From DASUKM01 sp036278735 (GTDB taxonomy: Bacteria; Acidobacteriota; Vicinamibacteria; Vicinamibacterales; 2-12-FULL-66-21): a DNA stretch of 64,000 nucleotides. The stretch is from the NCBI GenBank assembly GCA_036278735.1, contig DASUKM010000037.1:1-64000 (forward strand), given 5' to 3'. Positions within the stretch are counted from its first letter, which is position 1. Each line of letters starts with the position of its first letter. This document shows, piece by piece, positions 33,709 to 42,126 of the stretch. Both the position numbers and the translations under genes were made by a program. Below the pieces are notes generated by a model. That model searched no databases, was not told where the DNA came from, and saw only the letters and a list, made by a program, of their open reading frames with translations.

Positions 33709-35184
33709 ATGTCCCACCCCGAGACCCTCGACAACTACATAGGCGGCCGCTGGGTGACCCCCAAAGCGGAAACCGTCGACGTGCGTAACCCTGCGACCGC
33801 CGACACGCTGGCCCGCGTCCCCCTCTCGAGCGCCGCCGAGGTCGATCGCGCCGTCGCGGCAGGTCTGGCGGCCTTCGACGGCTGGCGCCGGACGCCGCCG
33901 ACCGACCGCATCCAGTACCTGTTCCGGCTGCGGCAACTGCTCGAGGACTCGTTCGAGGACATTTCGCGAACGATCGTGCTCGAATGCGGCAAGACGATCG
34001 GCGAAGCGCGCGGCGAGATGCGGCGCGGGATCGAGAACGTCGAGACCGCGGCAGGGGTGCCGATCCTGGCGCAGGGCACGAACCTCGAAGACATCGCCAG
34101 CGGGATCGACGAAATCATGATCCGCCAGCCGCTCGGCGTCGTGGCGGCGATCACGCCGTTCAATTTTCCGGGGATGATTCCGCTGTGGTTCCTGCCGTAC
34201 GCGCTCGCCTGCGGCAACTGCTTCATCGTGAAGCCGTCGGAGCGCGTCCCCCTGACCATGCAGAAGATCGCGGCGGTGATCGATCGGGTCGGACTGCCCC
34301 CGGGCGTGTTCGGGATGGTGAACGGCGGCAAGGCGGCCGTCGACGCGCTGCTCGATCACCCCGGCGTGCGCGCGATCTCGTTCGTCGGCTCGACGCCGAT
34401 CGCGCAGTACGTCTACCAGCGCGCCGCGGCGTCCGGCAAGCGGGTGCAGTGCCAGGGGGGCGCGAAGAACCCGATCGTGATCATGCCGGACGCCGACATG
34501 CAGATGGCGGTCCGGATGGCGGCCGATTCCGCGTTCGGCTGCGCCGGCCAGCGCTGCCTCGCGGCCTCGGTCGCGGTGCCGGTCGGCGAGGCGCACGAGA
34601 CGTTCACGCCGCGGATGCTCGACGCGGCGCGCGCGCGCAAGGTCGGCTACGGCCTCGACGAAGGGGTCGAAATGGGACCGGTGATCACGACCGAGAGCCG
34701 CGAGCGGATCGAATCGATGATCGCGGCCGGCGAGAACGAAGGGGGGCGCGTGCTCGTCGACGGCCGCCGCGCGGCGGTGCCCGGCTACGAACGCGGCCAT
34801 TTCCTGCGCCCGACGATCATCGAGACCGGCGATCCCGGGGGGCGCATCGCCACCACCGAGATCTTCGGGCCGGTGCTGGCGGTCTCGGCCGCCGCATCGC
34901 TGGACGAGGCGATCGCGGCGGTGAACCGCTCGGCGTTCGGCAACATGGCGTGCATCTTCACGAGCAGCGGCGCCGCGGCGCGGAAGTTCCGGTACGAGGT
35001 GAAGGCGGGCAACGTCGGCGTGAACATCGGCGTGGCCGCCCCGATGGCGTTCTTCCCGTTCTCGGGCTGGAAGGGGAGCTTTTTCGGCGACCTGCACGCG
35101 CAGGGGCGCGACGCCATCGAGTTCTACATGGACAAGAAGATCGTCGTCGAACGGTGGCCGAAGGAGTGGTCGCGCACGTTCTAG
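33709..35184 (+). CDS. mmsA: CoA-acylating methylmalonate-semialdehyde dehydrogenase
   Basis: NAD- and CoA-dependent aldehyde dehydrogenase, 491 residues, converting (methyl)malonate semialdehyde to propionyl- or acetyl-CoA with CO2 release. Seen: YIGGRWVTP start, PLGVVAAITPFNFPGMIPLWF, FVGSTPIAQYVY (cofactor loop), QGGAKNPIVIMPDAD, the catalytic Cys in GCAGQRCLA (about residue 283), EIFGPVLAVS and FFPFSGWKGSFFGDLHAQG, all typical of the MMSDH branch, which lacks the general-base Glu of other ALDHs. This places the pathway on beta-alanine-, beta-aminoisobutyrate- or valine-like carbon. The stop shares a CTAG tetramer with the convergent surE stop. Confidence 0.94.
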   Translation: MSHPETLDNYIGGRWVTPKAETVDVRNPATADTLARVPLSSAAEVDRAVAAGLAAFDGWRRTPPTDRIQYLFRLRQLLEDSFEDISRTIVLECGKTIGEARGEMRRGIENVETAAGVPILAQGTNLEDIASGIDEIMIRQPLGVVAAITPFNFPGMIPLWFLPYALACGNCFIVKPSERVPLTMQKIAAVIDRVGLPPGVFGMVNGGKAAVDALLDHPGVRAISFVGSTPIAQYVYQRAAASGKRVQCQGGAKNPIVIMPDADMQMAVRMAADSAFGCAGQRCLAASVAVPVGEAHETFTPRMLDAARARKVGYGLDEGVEMGPVITTESRERIESMIAAGENEGGRVLVDGRRAAVPGYERGHFLRPTIIETGDPGGRIATTEIFGPVLAVSAAASLDEAIAAVNRSAFGNMACIFTSSGAAARKFRYEVKAGNVGVNIGVAAPMAFFPFSGWKGSFFGDLHAQGRDAIEFYMDKKIVVERWPKEWSRTF

Positions 35185-36032
35185 CGGAAGCGCGCGCCGA
35201 GCGCGTCGAAGTCTTTTTCGTCGAACTCCGAGGCGATGAGCGGCGTCACGGATACATACCCGTCGAGCGCGGCCGCGACATCGGTCCCGGGTTCGGCCCC
35301 TTCGGGCTGCACGAAGAAGCTCCAGAACAGCCGCCGGCCGTACGGCGTGTGCTGTTCGTCGTAGCGCTCCGTGCCCATTTGCGTGCTCTGGCGCGCGAAG
35401 CGGATGCCCTTGAGGCGCTCGGCGGGACCCGCGGGCACGTTGACGTTCAGGAAGACGCGGCGCGGCAGGCCGCCCGCTTTCACGATCGCGGCGATCCGGG
35501 CGGTCGCTTCGGCGGCGGGGCCGTAATTGGGATGCCCCGCGTTGTCGAGCGCCGCGGCGATCGCGGGAATCCCCTCGATGGCCGCTTCGCGCGCCGCCCC
35601 GACGGTGCCCGAGATGTACGCGTTGAGGCCGAAGTTGGACCCGCGGTTGACGCCGGATACGACGAGGTCGGGCGGTTGGGACATCAGCTTCGCGAGCGCC
35701 ACGCGCACGCAGGACGCCGGGGTCGCCGCGAGCGACGTGGCCGGATGCCCCGCGACGCTCACGGTGTCGGCGTAGATGGGCTCGAACAGCGTCAGGGCCT
35801 GTCCGATGCCGCTCTGGTTTTCGGCCGGCGCGACGATGGTCAGCTCGCCGAGCGGCGCGAGCGCGGTGACGAGCGCGGCGAGCCCCGGCGCGCGAAACCC
35901 GTCGTCGTTGGTGACGAGAATGCGATACGGATGCTGCGCGACCGCCGGGGATGCGGCACCCGGGAGCGACAGCAGCACGAAGAGGGCCGCCACGGCAGAC
36001 GCGGCACGAGCGAGGGAACGGGAGCGCGGCAT
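35181..36032 (-). CDS. surE: Exported SurE-type 5'/3'-nucleotidase
   Basis: SurE acid phosphatase family, 283 residues. Catalytic motifs are intact: ILVTNDDGFRAPGL (Asp pair), APAENQSGIGQALT (the Ser/Asn loop), VSGVNRGSNFG (Asn) and GTVGAAREA. Typical SurE proteins are cytoplasmic and about 250 residues. This one begins with a signal peptide (about 1-34; AAVAALFVLLSLPGAASPAVAQ-like), so it should act in the periplasm. The start at 36032 has a strong AGGAGG five bases upstream. It is divergent from an exported phosphodiesterase, which would fit extracellular nucleotide scavenging. The stop codon shares CTAG with mmsA. Confidence 0.9.
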   Translation of the reverse strand: MPRSRSLARAASAVAALFVLLSLPGAASPAVAQHPYRILVTNDDGFRAPGLAALVTALAPLGELTIVAPAENQSGIGQALTLFEPIYADTVSVAGHPATSLAATPASCVRVALAKLMSQPPDLVVSGVNRGSNFGLNAYISGTVGAAREAAIEGIPAIAAALDNAGHPNYGPAAEATARIAAIVKAGGLPRRVFLNVNVPAGPAERLKGIRFARQSTQMGTERYDEQHTPYGRRLFWSFFVQPEGAEPGTDVAAALDGYVSVTPLIASEFDEKDFDALGARFR

Positions 36033-36049
36033 GCAGGACCTCCTGAATG

Positions 36050-36078
36050 TTGACAACCTTACAAGATTCATGTAAAAG
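36050..36078 (+). promoter_or_regulatory. Sigma-70-type promoter with embedded inverted repeat (phosphodiesterase)
   Basis: -35 TTGACA, 17-base spacer, extended -10 TG-TAAAAG, 18 bases before the ATG. A perfect inverted repeat TTACA-N7-TGTAA (36059-36075) overlaps the spacer and -10 at the same offset as in the promoter at 32276. Confidence 0.65.
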
Positions 36079-36095
36079 CGGCGGAATCATACCCC

Positions 36096-37520
36096 ATGTC
36101 GAGTCCTCGCGATCTTCGACGACGCCTCCCCCTGATCTCGGCCCTCTGTCTGTGGCTGCTCGGGGGCGCCTGGCTGCTGGCGCAGCGCGCGCCGCAGCCG
36201 CCGGCCGTCGCGTCGCACGTCGTGCTGATCTCGATTGACGGCCTGAAGCCGGATTACTACCTGGGGCGCGGCCCCAACCCGCCGCACACCCCCGTGCTCG
36301 ACGCCCTGAAGGCGCGCGGCACCTACGCGGAAGGGGTCATCGCGCAGTATCCCTCGCTCACCTACGTCGGGCACACCTCGATTGCGACGGGCGATCGTCC
36401 CGTCCGTCACGGCATCGTCGAAAACACGCTGTTCGATCCGGAACACGGCTCCAACGCGTGGGTGTTCGACGCCTCGGCCATCAAGGTGCCGGCGCTCTGG
36501 GACGTCGCCGGCGCGGCCGGGCTGACGACGGCGGGGGCATCGTGGCCCGTGACCGTCGGGGCGCACATGACCTATCTGTTCCCGGAGTCGAACCAGGGGC
36601 CGCGCGGGCGGACGTGGCTCGAGGAGGCGCGGCAGGACTCGACCCCCGGCCTCGTCGACGCCGTCGTGCGGCGGCTCGGCGGGTTCGGCGGCAACGACAA
36701 CCGCGATCCGGTGCAGCGCGACCGGTTCACGACCGCCGCCTCGACGTACATGATGGAGACCTGGCGGCCGAATCTGCTGATGGTTCATCTCGTCGAAGCC
36801 GACTTCGCGCAGCACGCGCACGGCCCGTGGTCGCCGGAGGCGCGCACGGCCATGGAACACATCGACGCGCGCATCGGGGAAATCCTGCAGACCGTCGAGC
36901 GGGCGGGCATTCTGGAGCAGACCGACGTCATCGTGACGGGGGACCACGGTTTTTATCGCGTGCACAGCGCCTTTCAACCCAATGTCGTCCTGAAGCGCGC
37001 GGGGCTGCTCGAAACGGATGCGCAGGGGCGCATCGTGGCCTGGCAGGCCGTGGCGCACCGGGCGGGCATCCGGCTGAAGAATCCGTCCGACGCCGCGCTG
37101 GCCAAACGGGTCGAGCGGCTGTTTCAGGGTCTCGCCGACGGCCCGTATCAGGGGCTGCTGCGGATCGTCGGGCGCGACGAAATCGCGCGCCTGGGCGGCG
37201 ACCCCAACCTGCTGCTCATGCTCGAACCGGTCGAGGGGTACACGACCGATGCGAGAACGACGGGAGACGTGCTCGTGGCCGCGGGCAAAGGGGGAGACCA
37301 CGGCTACCTGCCGACCGAACCGCAGATGTTCACGGGACTGATCATGGCGGGTCCGGGGATTCGCCGCGGCCTCGTGCTGCCGATCGCGCGGCAGATCGAC
37401 ATCGCCCCGACGGCCGCGCGGCTGCTCGGGGTGGAGATGAGGAACACGGATGGCGTGGAGATGGTGGGAGTGCTCGACCAACAACGGCGGAGTGAGGCCG
37501 GATCGGCGCCGCGACGGTAG
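36096..37520 (+). CDS. Exported nucleotide pyrophosphatase/phosphodiesterase (alkaline phosphatase superfamily)
   Basis: 474 residues with an N-terminal signal or anchor (LPLISALCLWLLGGAWLLA). Type I phosphodiesterase fold: first metal Asp in VVLISIDGLKPDYY, nucleophile Thr/Ser in YPSLTYVGHTSIATG, HLVEADFAQHAHG (Asp, His), VTGDHGFYRV (Asp, His) and GGDHGYLP (His). It would hydrolyse phosphodiester or pyrophosphate bonds of nucleotides or similar molecules outside the inner membrane. The divergent neighbour is an exported SurE nucleotidase, so the pair could act in series. The promoter matches that of the M20/mmsA arm. Confidence 0.9.
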   Translation: MSSPRDLRRRLPLISALCLWLLGGAWLLAQRAPQPPAVASHVVLISIDGLKPDYYLGRGPNPPHTPVLDALKARGTYAEGVIAQYPSLTYVGHTSIATGDRPVRHGIVENTLFDPEHGSNAWVFDASAIKVPALWDVAGAAGLTTAGASWPVTVGAHMTYLFPESNQGPRGRTWLEEARQDSTPGLVDAVVRRLGGFGGNDNRDPVQRDRFTTAASTYMMETWRPNLLMVHLVEADFAQHAHGPWSPEARTAMEHIDARIGEILQTVERAGILEQTDVIVTGDHGFYRVHSAFQPNVVLKRAGLLETDAQGRIVAWQAVAHRAGIRLKNPSDAALAKRVERLFQGLADGPYQGLLRIVGRDEIARLGGDPNLLLMLEPVEGYTTDARTTGDVLVAAGKGGDHGYLPTEPQMFTGLIMAGPGIRRGLVLPIARQIDIAPTAARLLGVEMRNTDGVEMVGVLDQQRRSEAGSAPRR

Positions 37521-37547
37521 CCGTGTCTGGCGGTGCGGAGGATCGCA

Positions 37548-40500
37548 ATGATGAGGAGACGAAGGGCATGGCTCGCCATCGCCGCGCTGACGGCGCTCGT
37601 GGCCTGGCTCGTGCCCGCCGCGGCATATGCCCAGGCAGTGGGCAGCATCGCCGGTGTAGTCACCGACGAATCGGGAGCCATCCTGCCAGGGGTCACGGTC
37701 GACGCGACCAACACGGCCACCGGCCAGGTCCGGACGACGGTGACCGGCGCGGACGGCTATTACACGGTGCCTCAACTGCAGCCGGGCAACTACACCGTCA
37801 AAGCGACACTCTCCGGATTCCGCCCCGTGATGCGGGAAGGGACGGTCGTGTCGGTCGGCGACACGAGCCGCGTGGACCTGAAGCTGTCGGTGGGCGGCGT
37901 CGAGGAGAGCGTCACGGTGTCGGCCGAAGCGCCGCTCGTCGAGACGTCGCACGCGACGCTCGGGATCACGATCGACCAGCAGAAGGTGGTCGAGCTGCCG
38001 CTCAACGGCCGCAACTTCACGCAGCTCGGGACGTTGATTCCCGGCGTCGTCGCGCCCCCCAGCGGCCTGGGCGGGCAGGCCGGGGACGCGACCCCGGGCG
38101 GGTTCGGCGCCTCGACCGCGGGCTTCAACGTCAACGGCATGCGCAACCAGTCCAACAGCTTCCTGCTGGACGGCACGACGAACAACGACACGTTCAACAC
38201 GGGCTTCGTCCTCCGTCCGCCGCCTGACGCGATCCAGGAGTTCAAGATCCAGACGCACTCCTACGCGGCGGAATTCGGCCGCAACGCGGGGGCGGTCGTG
38301 AACGTAGTCACCAAGTCGGGTTCGAACGAGTTCCACGGCGCCGGCTGGGAGTTCAACCGCAACGACTCGCTGCAGGCGCGGAACTACTTCGCCCCCAAGG
38401 ACCAGGCCAAGCCGAAGCTGAAGCAGAACCAGTTCGGCGCGACCTTCGGCGGTCCGATCCAGCACAACAAGCTGTTCTTCTTCGGGTACTACGAGGGCTA
38501 CCGGAATCAGCAGGGCAGCACGTCGAACGTCGTGGTGCTGTCGGATGCGCAGCGGGCGGGCAACTTCGGCAGCACGAAAATCATCGATCCCTCGACCGGG
38601 CTGCCGTTTCCGAACAACACGATTCCGGCGAACCAGCTCGACCCGTCGGCGCTGAAGCTGATCAACGACTTCGTGCCCCACGCCAACAGCGGGGCGAACC
38701 GTTATGTGGTGTCGCCGACGACGACCGACAACCGCGATTCGTTCGGTCTGCGGATGGACTACCACCTGTCGAGCAGCAATTCAATCCTCGGCCGCTATCT
38801 GCGAACCCACACCGATCGGGTGACACCTCCGATCACGACGCCGGTGGCGCAGGAATCGAAGGCGACGCTGCAGGACACCATGCTGTCGGACACGCAGCTG
38901 TTCGGCAACAACAAGATCAACGTCGCGCGGTTCGCCTCCAACCGCATCTTCGCCAACCCGGCCGTCACGAGCGGCCTCGACAACTCGGCCTACGGCATCA
39001 ACGTGCCCAACACGAATGCCCTGGCGCAGGGGCTCGCCTCGATTACCGTCTCGGGCTTCTTCACGCTCGGCGACTCGCAGCAGCCGTTCGTGCAGCGCGT
39101 CAATCAGGTGTACGAAGGCAGCGACGACTTCACCTGGATCCGGGGCAAGCACCAGATGAAGTTCGGCGTCGACGTGCAGCACACGCACATGGTGATCGCG
39201 TTCATCAACCGGCCCAACGGCGACTTCACGTTCTCGGGCGGGTTCACGGGCAACGCCGCCGCCGACTTCATGCTCGGGCTGCCGTTCCAGTTCCGCCGCA
39301 CGACGAAGAACCAGGCCCAGGACGGCACCGAGACGACGTTCGCGGCGTACGCGCAGGACGAGTTCCGGCCGTGGTCGCGGATCACGCTGGATTACGGCGT
39401 CCGCTACGAGGTCACGCCGCCGTTCGTCGACAAGAACAACGCCCTGAACGCCTTCCATCCGGGCGTGCAGTCGGTCGTTTTCCCGAACGCGCCGGAGGGG
39501 CTCGTGTACCCCGGCGACCCGGGAGTGCCGCGCGGCACGTACGCGACCGACAAGAACAACTTCGCGCCGCGGCTCGGCGCGGTGTGGGACGTCAACGGCA
39601 ACGGCCGGACGACGGTGCGCGCGGCGTGGGGCCTCTTCTACGACACGCTCGCGGGCCAGGGGGACTTCTTCCAGAACGGCGTCCTCGCGCCCCCCTTCAC
39701 GCCGCTGCTGCAGATCGACACGCCTGCGCCGATGACGCTCGAAAACCCGCTGACCAGCGCGACCGGCGGGGCCACCGACTTTCCGCCGGGGCTGACGATC
39801 ATCGGCTGGGCGGAAGACTTCCAGTCGCCGTATGCGTATCAGTACAACCTCACGCTGCAGCGCCAGGTCGGCGACAACATCGGCATCGAAGCGGGCTACG
39901 TGGGTTCGCTCGGGCGTCACATGCCCATCTTCATGGAGGTGAACCCGGGGGTGTACACACCCGGGCAGACCAAGCCGGGCGCGCGCATCTTCCCGGCGTT
40001 CGCGCTCGTGCGCCCGACGTTCTCGGTCGCCAAGTCGACGTACAATTCGTTCCAGGCGAGCGCGCGCATGCGGCCGGTGCACGGCTTCAACTTCCTCGCG
40101 TCCTACACCTACGGCAGGTCGTACGACAACGTGTCGGGCCTGAACATCGGCGGAGACGCGCGGCCGGCGCTGCCCGTGACGATTGGCGATCAGGCGTCCA
40201 TCGATCGGTCGCTCGCGTACGAGTGGGGACCGTCGCTGTTCGACGTGCGCCACCGCTTCGTGGCGAGCTTCGGCGTCGAGCTGCCGACGCCGCACTCGAT
40301 GGGCGCCGTCGCGCAGCACCTGCTCGGCGGCTGGGAGGTCAACGGGATCGTCCAGGCGCAGACCGGGTTCCCCTTCACCATCACCGATCCATTGACCGAC
40401 ATCCGGTACATGACGAACCGGCCGAACATGACGTGCGACCCGAACGACAACGCGCCGCACACGACCGCTGAGTGGTTCGACACCTCCTGCTTCCAGCGGC

Positions 40501-40769
40501 GTCCGGTCGCGACGACCGGCTCCGGCCCCGGCAGCGAGCCGCGCAACGCCGTGCGCGGCCCGGGGATGTCGAATACCGACCTGTCGCTGTTCCGCAACAT
40601 CGACGTGCGGCAGGGACAGCGCATCCAGCTCCGGCTCGAGATGTTCAACCTGTTCAATCAGGTGCACTACAACCAGCCGGGCAACCTCATCGGCACCGCC
40701 AACTTCGGCGTGATCACGTCTGCGACCGACGGGCGCGTCGTACAGTTGGGTATCAAGTACCTGTTCTAG
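37548..40769 (+). CDS. Large TonB-dependent receptor (Oar-like, CarboxypepD_reg)
   Basis: Outer-membrane transporter of about 1073 residues, the large form abundant in Acidobacteriota. Signal peptide (to AAAYAQ, about 28), CarboxypepD_reg domain about 30-115 (GSIAGVVTDESGAILPGVTV), plug about 120-250 (VELPLNGRNFTQLGTLIPG; NVNGMRNQSNSFLLDGTTNN; EFGRNAGAVVNVVTKSGSN), then a long barrel ending LGIKYLF. The ligand is unknown; this class often handles oligosaccharides or peptides. The start at 37548 has GGAGG six bases upstream. The downstream exported peptidases suggest, but do not prove, a peptide substrate. Confidence 0.94.
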   Translation: MMRRRRAWLAIAALTALVAWLVPAAAYAQAVGSIAGVVTDESGAILPGVTVDATNTATGQVRTTVTGADGYYTVPQLQPGNYTVKATLSGFRPVMREGTVVSVGDTSRVDLKLSVGGVEESVTVSAEAPLVETSHATLGITIDQQKVVELPLNGRNFTQLGTLIPGVVAPPSGLGGQAGDATPGGFGASTAGFNVNGMRNQSNSFLLDGTTNNDTFNTGFVLRPPPDAIQEFKIQTHSYAAEFGRNAGAVVNVVTKSGSNEFHGAGWEFNRNDSLQARNYFAPKDQAKPKLKQNQFGATFGGPIQHNKLFFFGYYEGYRNQQGSTSNVVVLSDAQRAGNFGSTKIIDPSTGLPFPNNTIPANQLDPSALKLINDFVPHANSGANRYVVSPTTTDNRDSFGLRMDYHLSSSNSILGRYLRTHTDRVTPPITTPVAQESKATLQDTMLSDTQLFGNNKINVARFASNRIFANPAVTSGLDNSAYGINVPNTNALAQGLASITVSGFFTLGDSQQPFVQRVNQVYEGSDDFTWIRGKHQMKFGVDVQHTHMVIAFINRPNGDFTFSGGFTGNAAADFMLGLPFQFRRTTKNQAQDGTETTFAAYAQDEFRPWSRITLDYGVRYEVTPPFVDKNNALNAFHPGVQSVVFPNAPEGLVYPGDPGVPRGTYATDKNNFAPRLGAVWDVNGNGRTTVRAAWGLFYDTLAGQGDFFQNGVLAPPFTPLLQIDTPAPMTLENPLTSATGGATDFPPGLTIIGWAEDFQSPYAYQYNLTLQRQVGDNIGIEAGYVGSLGRHMPIFMEVNPGVYTPGQTKPGARIFPAFALVRPTFSVAKSTYNSFQASARMRPVHGFNFLASYTYGRSYDNVSGLNIGGDARPALPVTIGDQASIDRSLAYEWGPSLFDVRHRFVASFGVELPTPHSMGAVAQHLLGGWEVNGIVQAQTGFPFTITDPLTDIRYMTNRPNMTCDPNDNAPHTTAEWFDTSCFQRRPVATTGSGPGSEPRNAVRGPGMSNTDLSLFRNIDVRQGQRIQLRLEMFNLFNQVHYNQPGNLIGTANFGVITSATDGRVVQLGIKYLF

Positions 40770-40851
40770 GCCACAGACGCCACGGACGGTTAGCGAGTCG
40801 CGCGAGGTGCCGGGTCTCCCCGGCACCTCCCCTCCTCGCCGAGGTTCATTC

Positions 40852-42000
40852 ATGCGCAAGACATCAGTGACGCTCGCGGCGGCGGTCGCCATCGGACTCT
40901 CCGCCGCGCTGGCCGCTCAGGCCCCTTCCGCCGCGGCGTCGCGCCAGCGGCGATCCACGGTGACGCCGGACGCGAAAGCATCGACGTTCGCCAGGCCCAG
41001 CCCCGACAACGACACGCTGACCGCCGTCGAGGGGGTCAAGGTCGGACACTTCACCCTGACCGCCCGACCCACGGGCTGCACCGTCGTGCTCGTGAAAGAG
41101 GGCACGACCGGCGGCGTCGATCAGCGCGGCGGCGCCCCCGGCACGCGCGAAACCGACGTGCTGAACCCGGTCAACAACGTCCAAATCGTGAACGCGGTCG
41201 TGCTCTCCGGCGGCAGCGCCTTCGGGCTCGACGCCGCGTCGGGCACGATGCACTGGCTCGACGAACACAACATCGGCTACCCGGTCGGCGCCGCCGGCGT
41301 CGTCCCGATCGTCCCGGCCGCGATCCTGTTCGATCTCGGGTTCGGCGGCAGCCCGAAGATCCGTCCGGGCGTGGACTGCGGCTACAAGGCGGCCGACGCG
41401 GCGACCGAAGCCCCGGTCCAGGAAGGGAACGTGGGCGCGGGCGCCGGCGCGACCGTCGGCAAGTCCGCGGGACATCCGATGAAGGCGGGCATCGGGTCGG
41501 CGGCGATCAAACTGCCGAACGGCCTCGTCGTCGCGGCGCTCGTCGCAGTGAACGCCGTCGGCGACATCGTCGATCCGCAGACTGGACAGGTCGTCGCGGG
41601 CACGCGGACGGAGGACGGCAAGCACCTCGCCGATGCGCGCAAGCTGCTGCGGGAAGGCTTCCGGCGCCAGACGACGGGTCGTGCCGGCGAGAACACGACG
41701 ATCGGCATCGTCGCGACCAACGCGAAGCTGACGAAGGTGCAGGCCACCAAGATGGCCCAGATGGCGGCGGATGGTTACGCGCGCGCGATCTATCCCGTCC
41801 ACACCCCAGGCGACGGCGATACGATTTTTTCGCTCGCGACCGGCACGTGGACGGGCGAGGCGAATTACGGCACCGTCGGAGCGCTCGCCGCGGCCGCGAT
41901 GGCCGATGCGATCGTGCGGGCCGCAACGCAGGCGACCAGCTCCGGCGGCCTGCCGTCGGCGCGCGATCTCGGGACGATCCCCGACAGACTGAAGAAGTAA
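40852..42000 (+). CDS. Exported P1-family peptidase (DmpA / beta-peptidyl aminopeptidase type)
   Basis: N-terminal-nucleophile hydrolase of 382 residues with a signal peptide (to about AALAAQ, residue 23). Seen: LTAVEGVKVGHFT, CTVVLVKEG, VVLSGGSAFGLDAASG (substrate loop) and the autocleavage/nucleophile block ENTTIGIVATNA, where processing before Thr or at the N-T bond would create alpha and beta chains. Members release N-terminal residues, some from beta-peptides. It follows the large TonB receptor and could process imported peptides in the periplasm. The start at 40852 has GAGG upstream. A family B palindrome starts four bases after the stop. Confidence 0.9.
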   Translation: MRKTSVTLAAAVAIGLSAALAAQAPSAAASRQRRSTVTPDAKASTFARPSPDNDTLTAVEGVKVGHFTLTARPTGCTVVLVKEGTTGGVDQRGGAPGTRETDVLNPVNNVQIVNAVVLSGGSAFGLDAASGTMHWLDEHNIGYPVGAAGVVPIVPAAILFDLGFGGSPKIRPGVDCGYKAADAATEAPVQEGNVGAGAGATVGKSAGHPMKAGIGSAAIKLPNGLVVAALVAVNAVGDIVDPQTGQVVAGTRTEDGKHLADARKLLREGFRRQTTGRAGENTTIGIVATNAKLTKVQATKMAQMAADGYARAIYPVHTPGDGDTIFSLATGTWTGEANYGTVGALAAAAMADAIVRAATQATSSGGLPSARDLGTIPDRLKK

Positions 42001-42004
42001 ATGA

Positions 42005-42025
42005 GTCAGGCCATAAAGGCCTGAC
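42005..42025 (+). repeat. Palindromic repeat family B
   Basis: Perfect 8-bp arms GTCAGGCC / GGCCTGAC with loop ATAAA, followed by CCACAA. It lies four bases after the P1 peptidase stop and is likely to act as its terminator. Confidence 0.8.
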
Positions 42026-42030
42026 CCACA

Positions 42031-42124
42031 ACTGGCTACTGGCTACTGGCTACTGGCTACTGGTTACTGGTTACTGGTTACTGGTTACTGGTTACTGGTT
42101 ACTGGTTACTGGTTACTGGCGACT
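42031..42124. repeat. TACTGG tandem array
   Basis: Four (GGC)TACTGGC units pass into about eight exact GGTTACT units. On the minus strand the array starts directly after the TAG stop of the SDR at 42127. Same family as 12550 and 43207. Confidence 0.9.
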
Positions 42125-42126
42125 GT

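Noticed and set aside
23113..42025. Family B palindromes as a riboswitch or attenuator
   Set aside because: They occur mostly at gene ends, in both orientations and beside unrelated functions, which fits a repeat/terminator element better than ligand-binding RNA.
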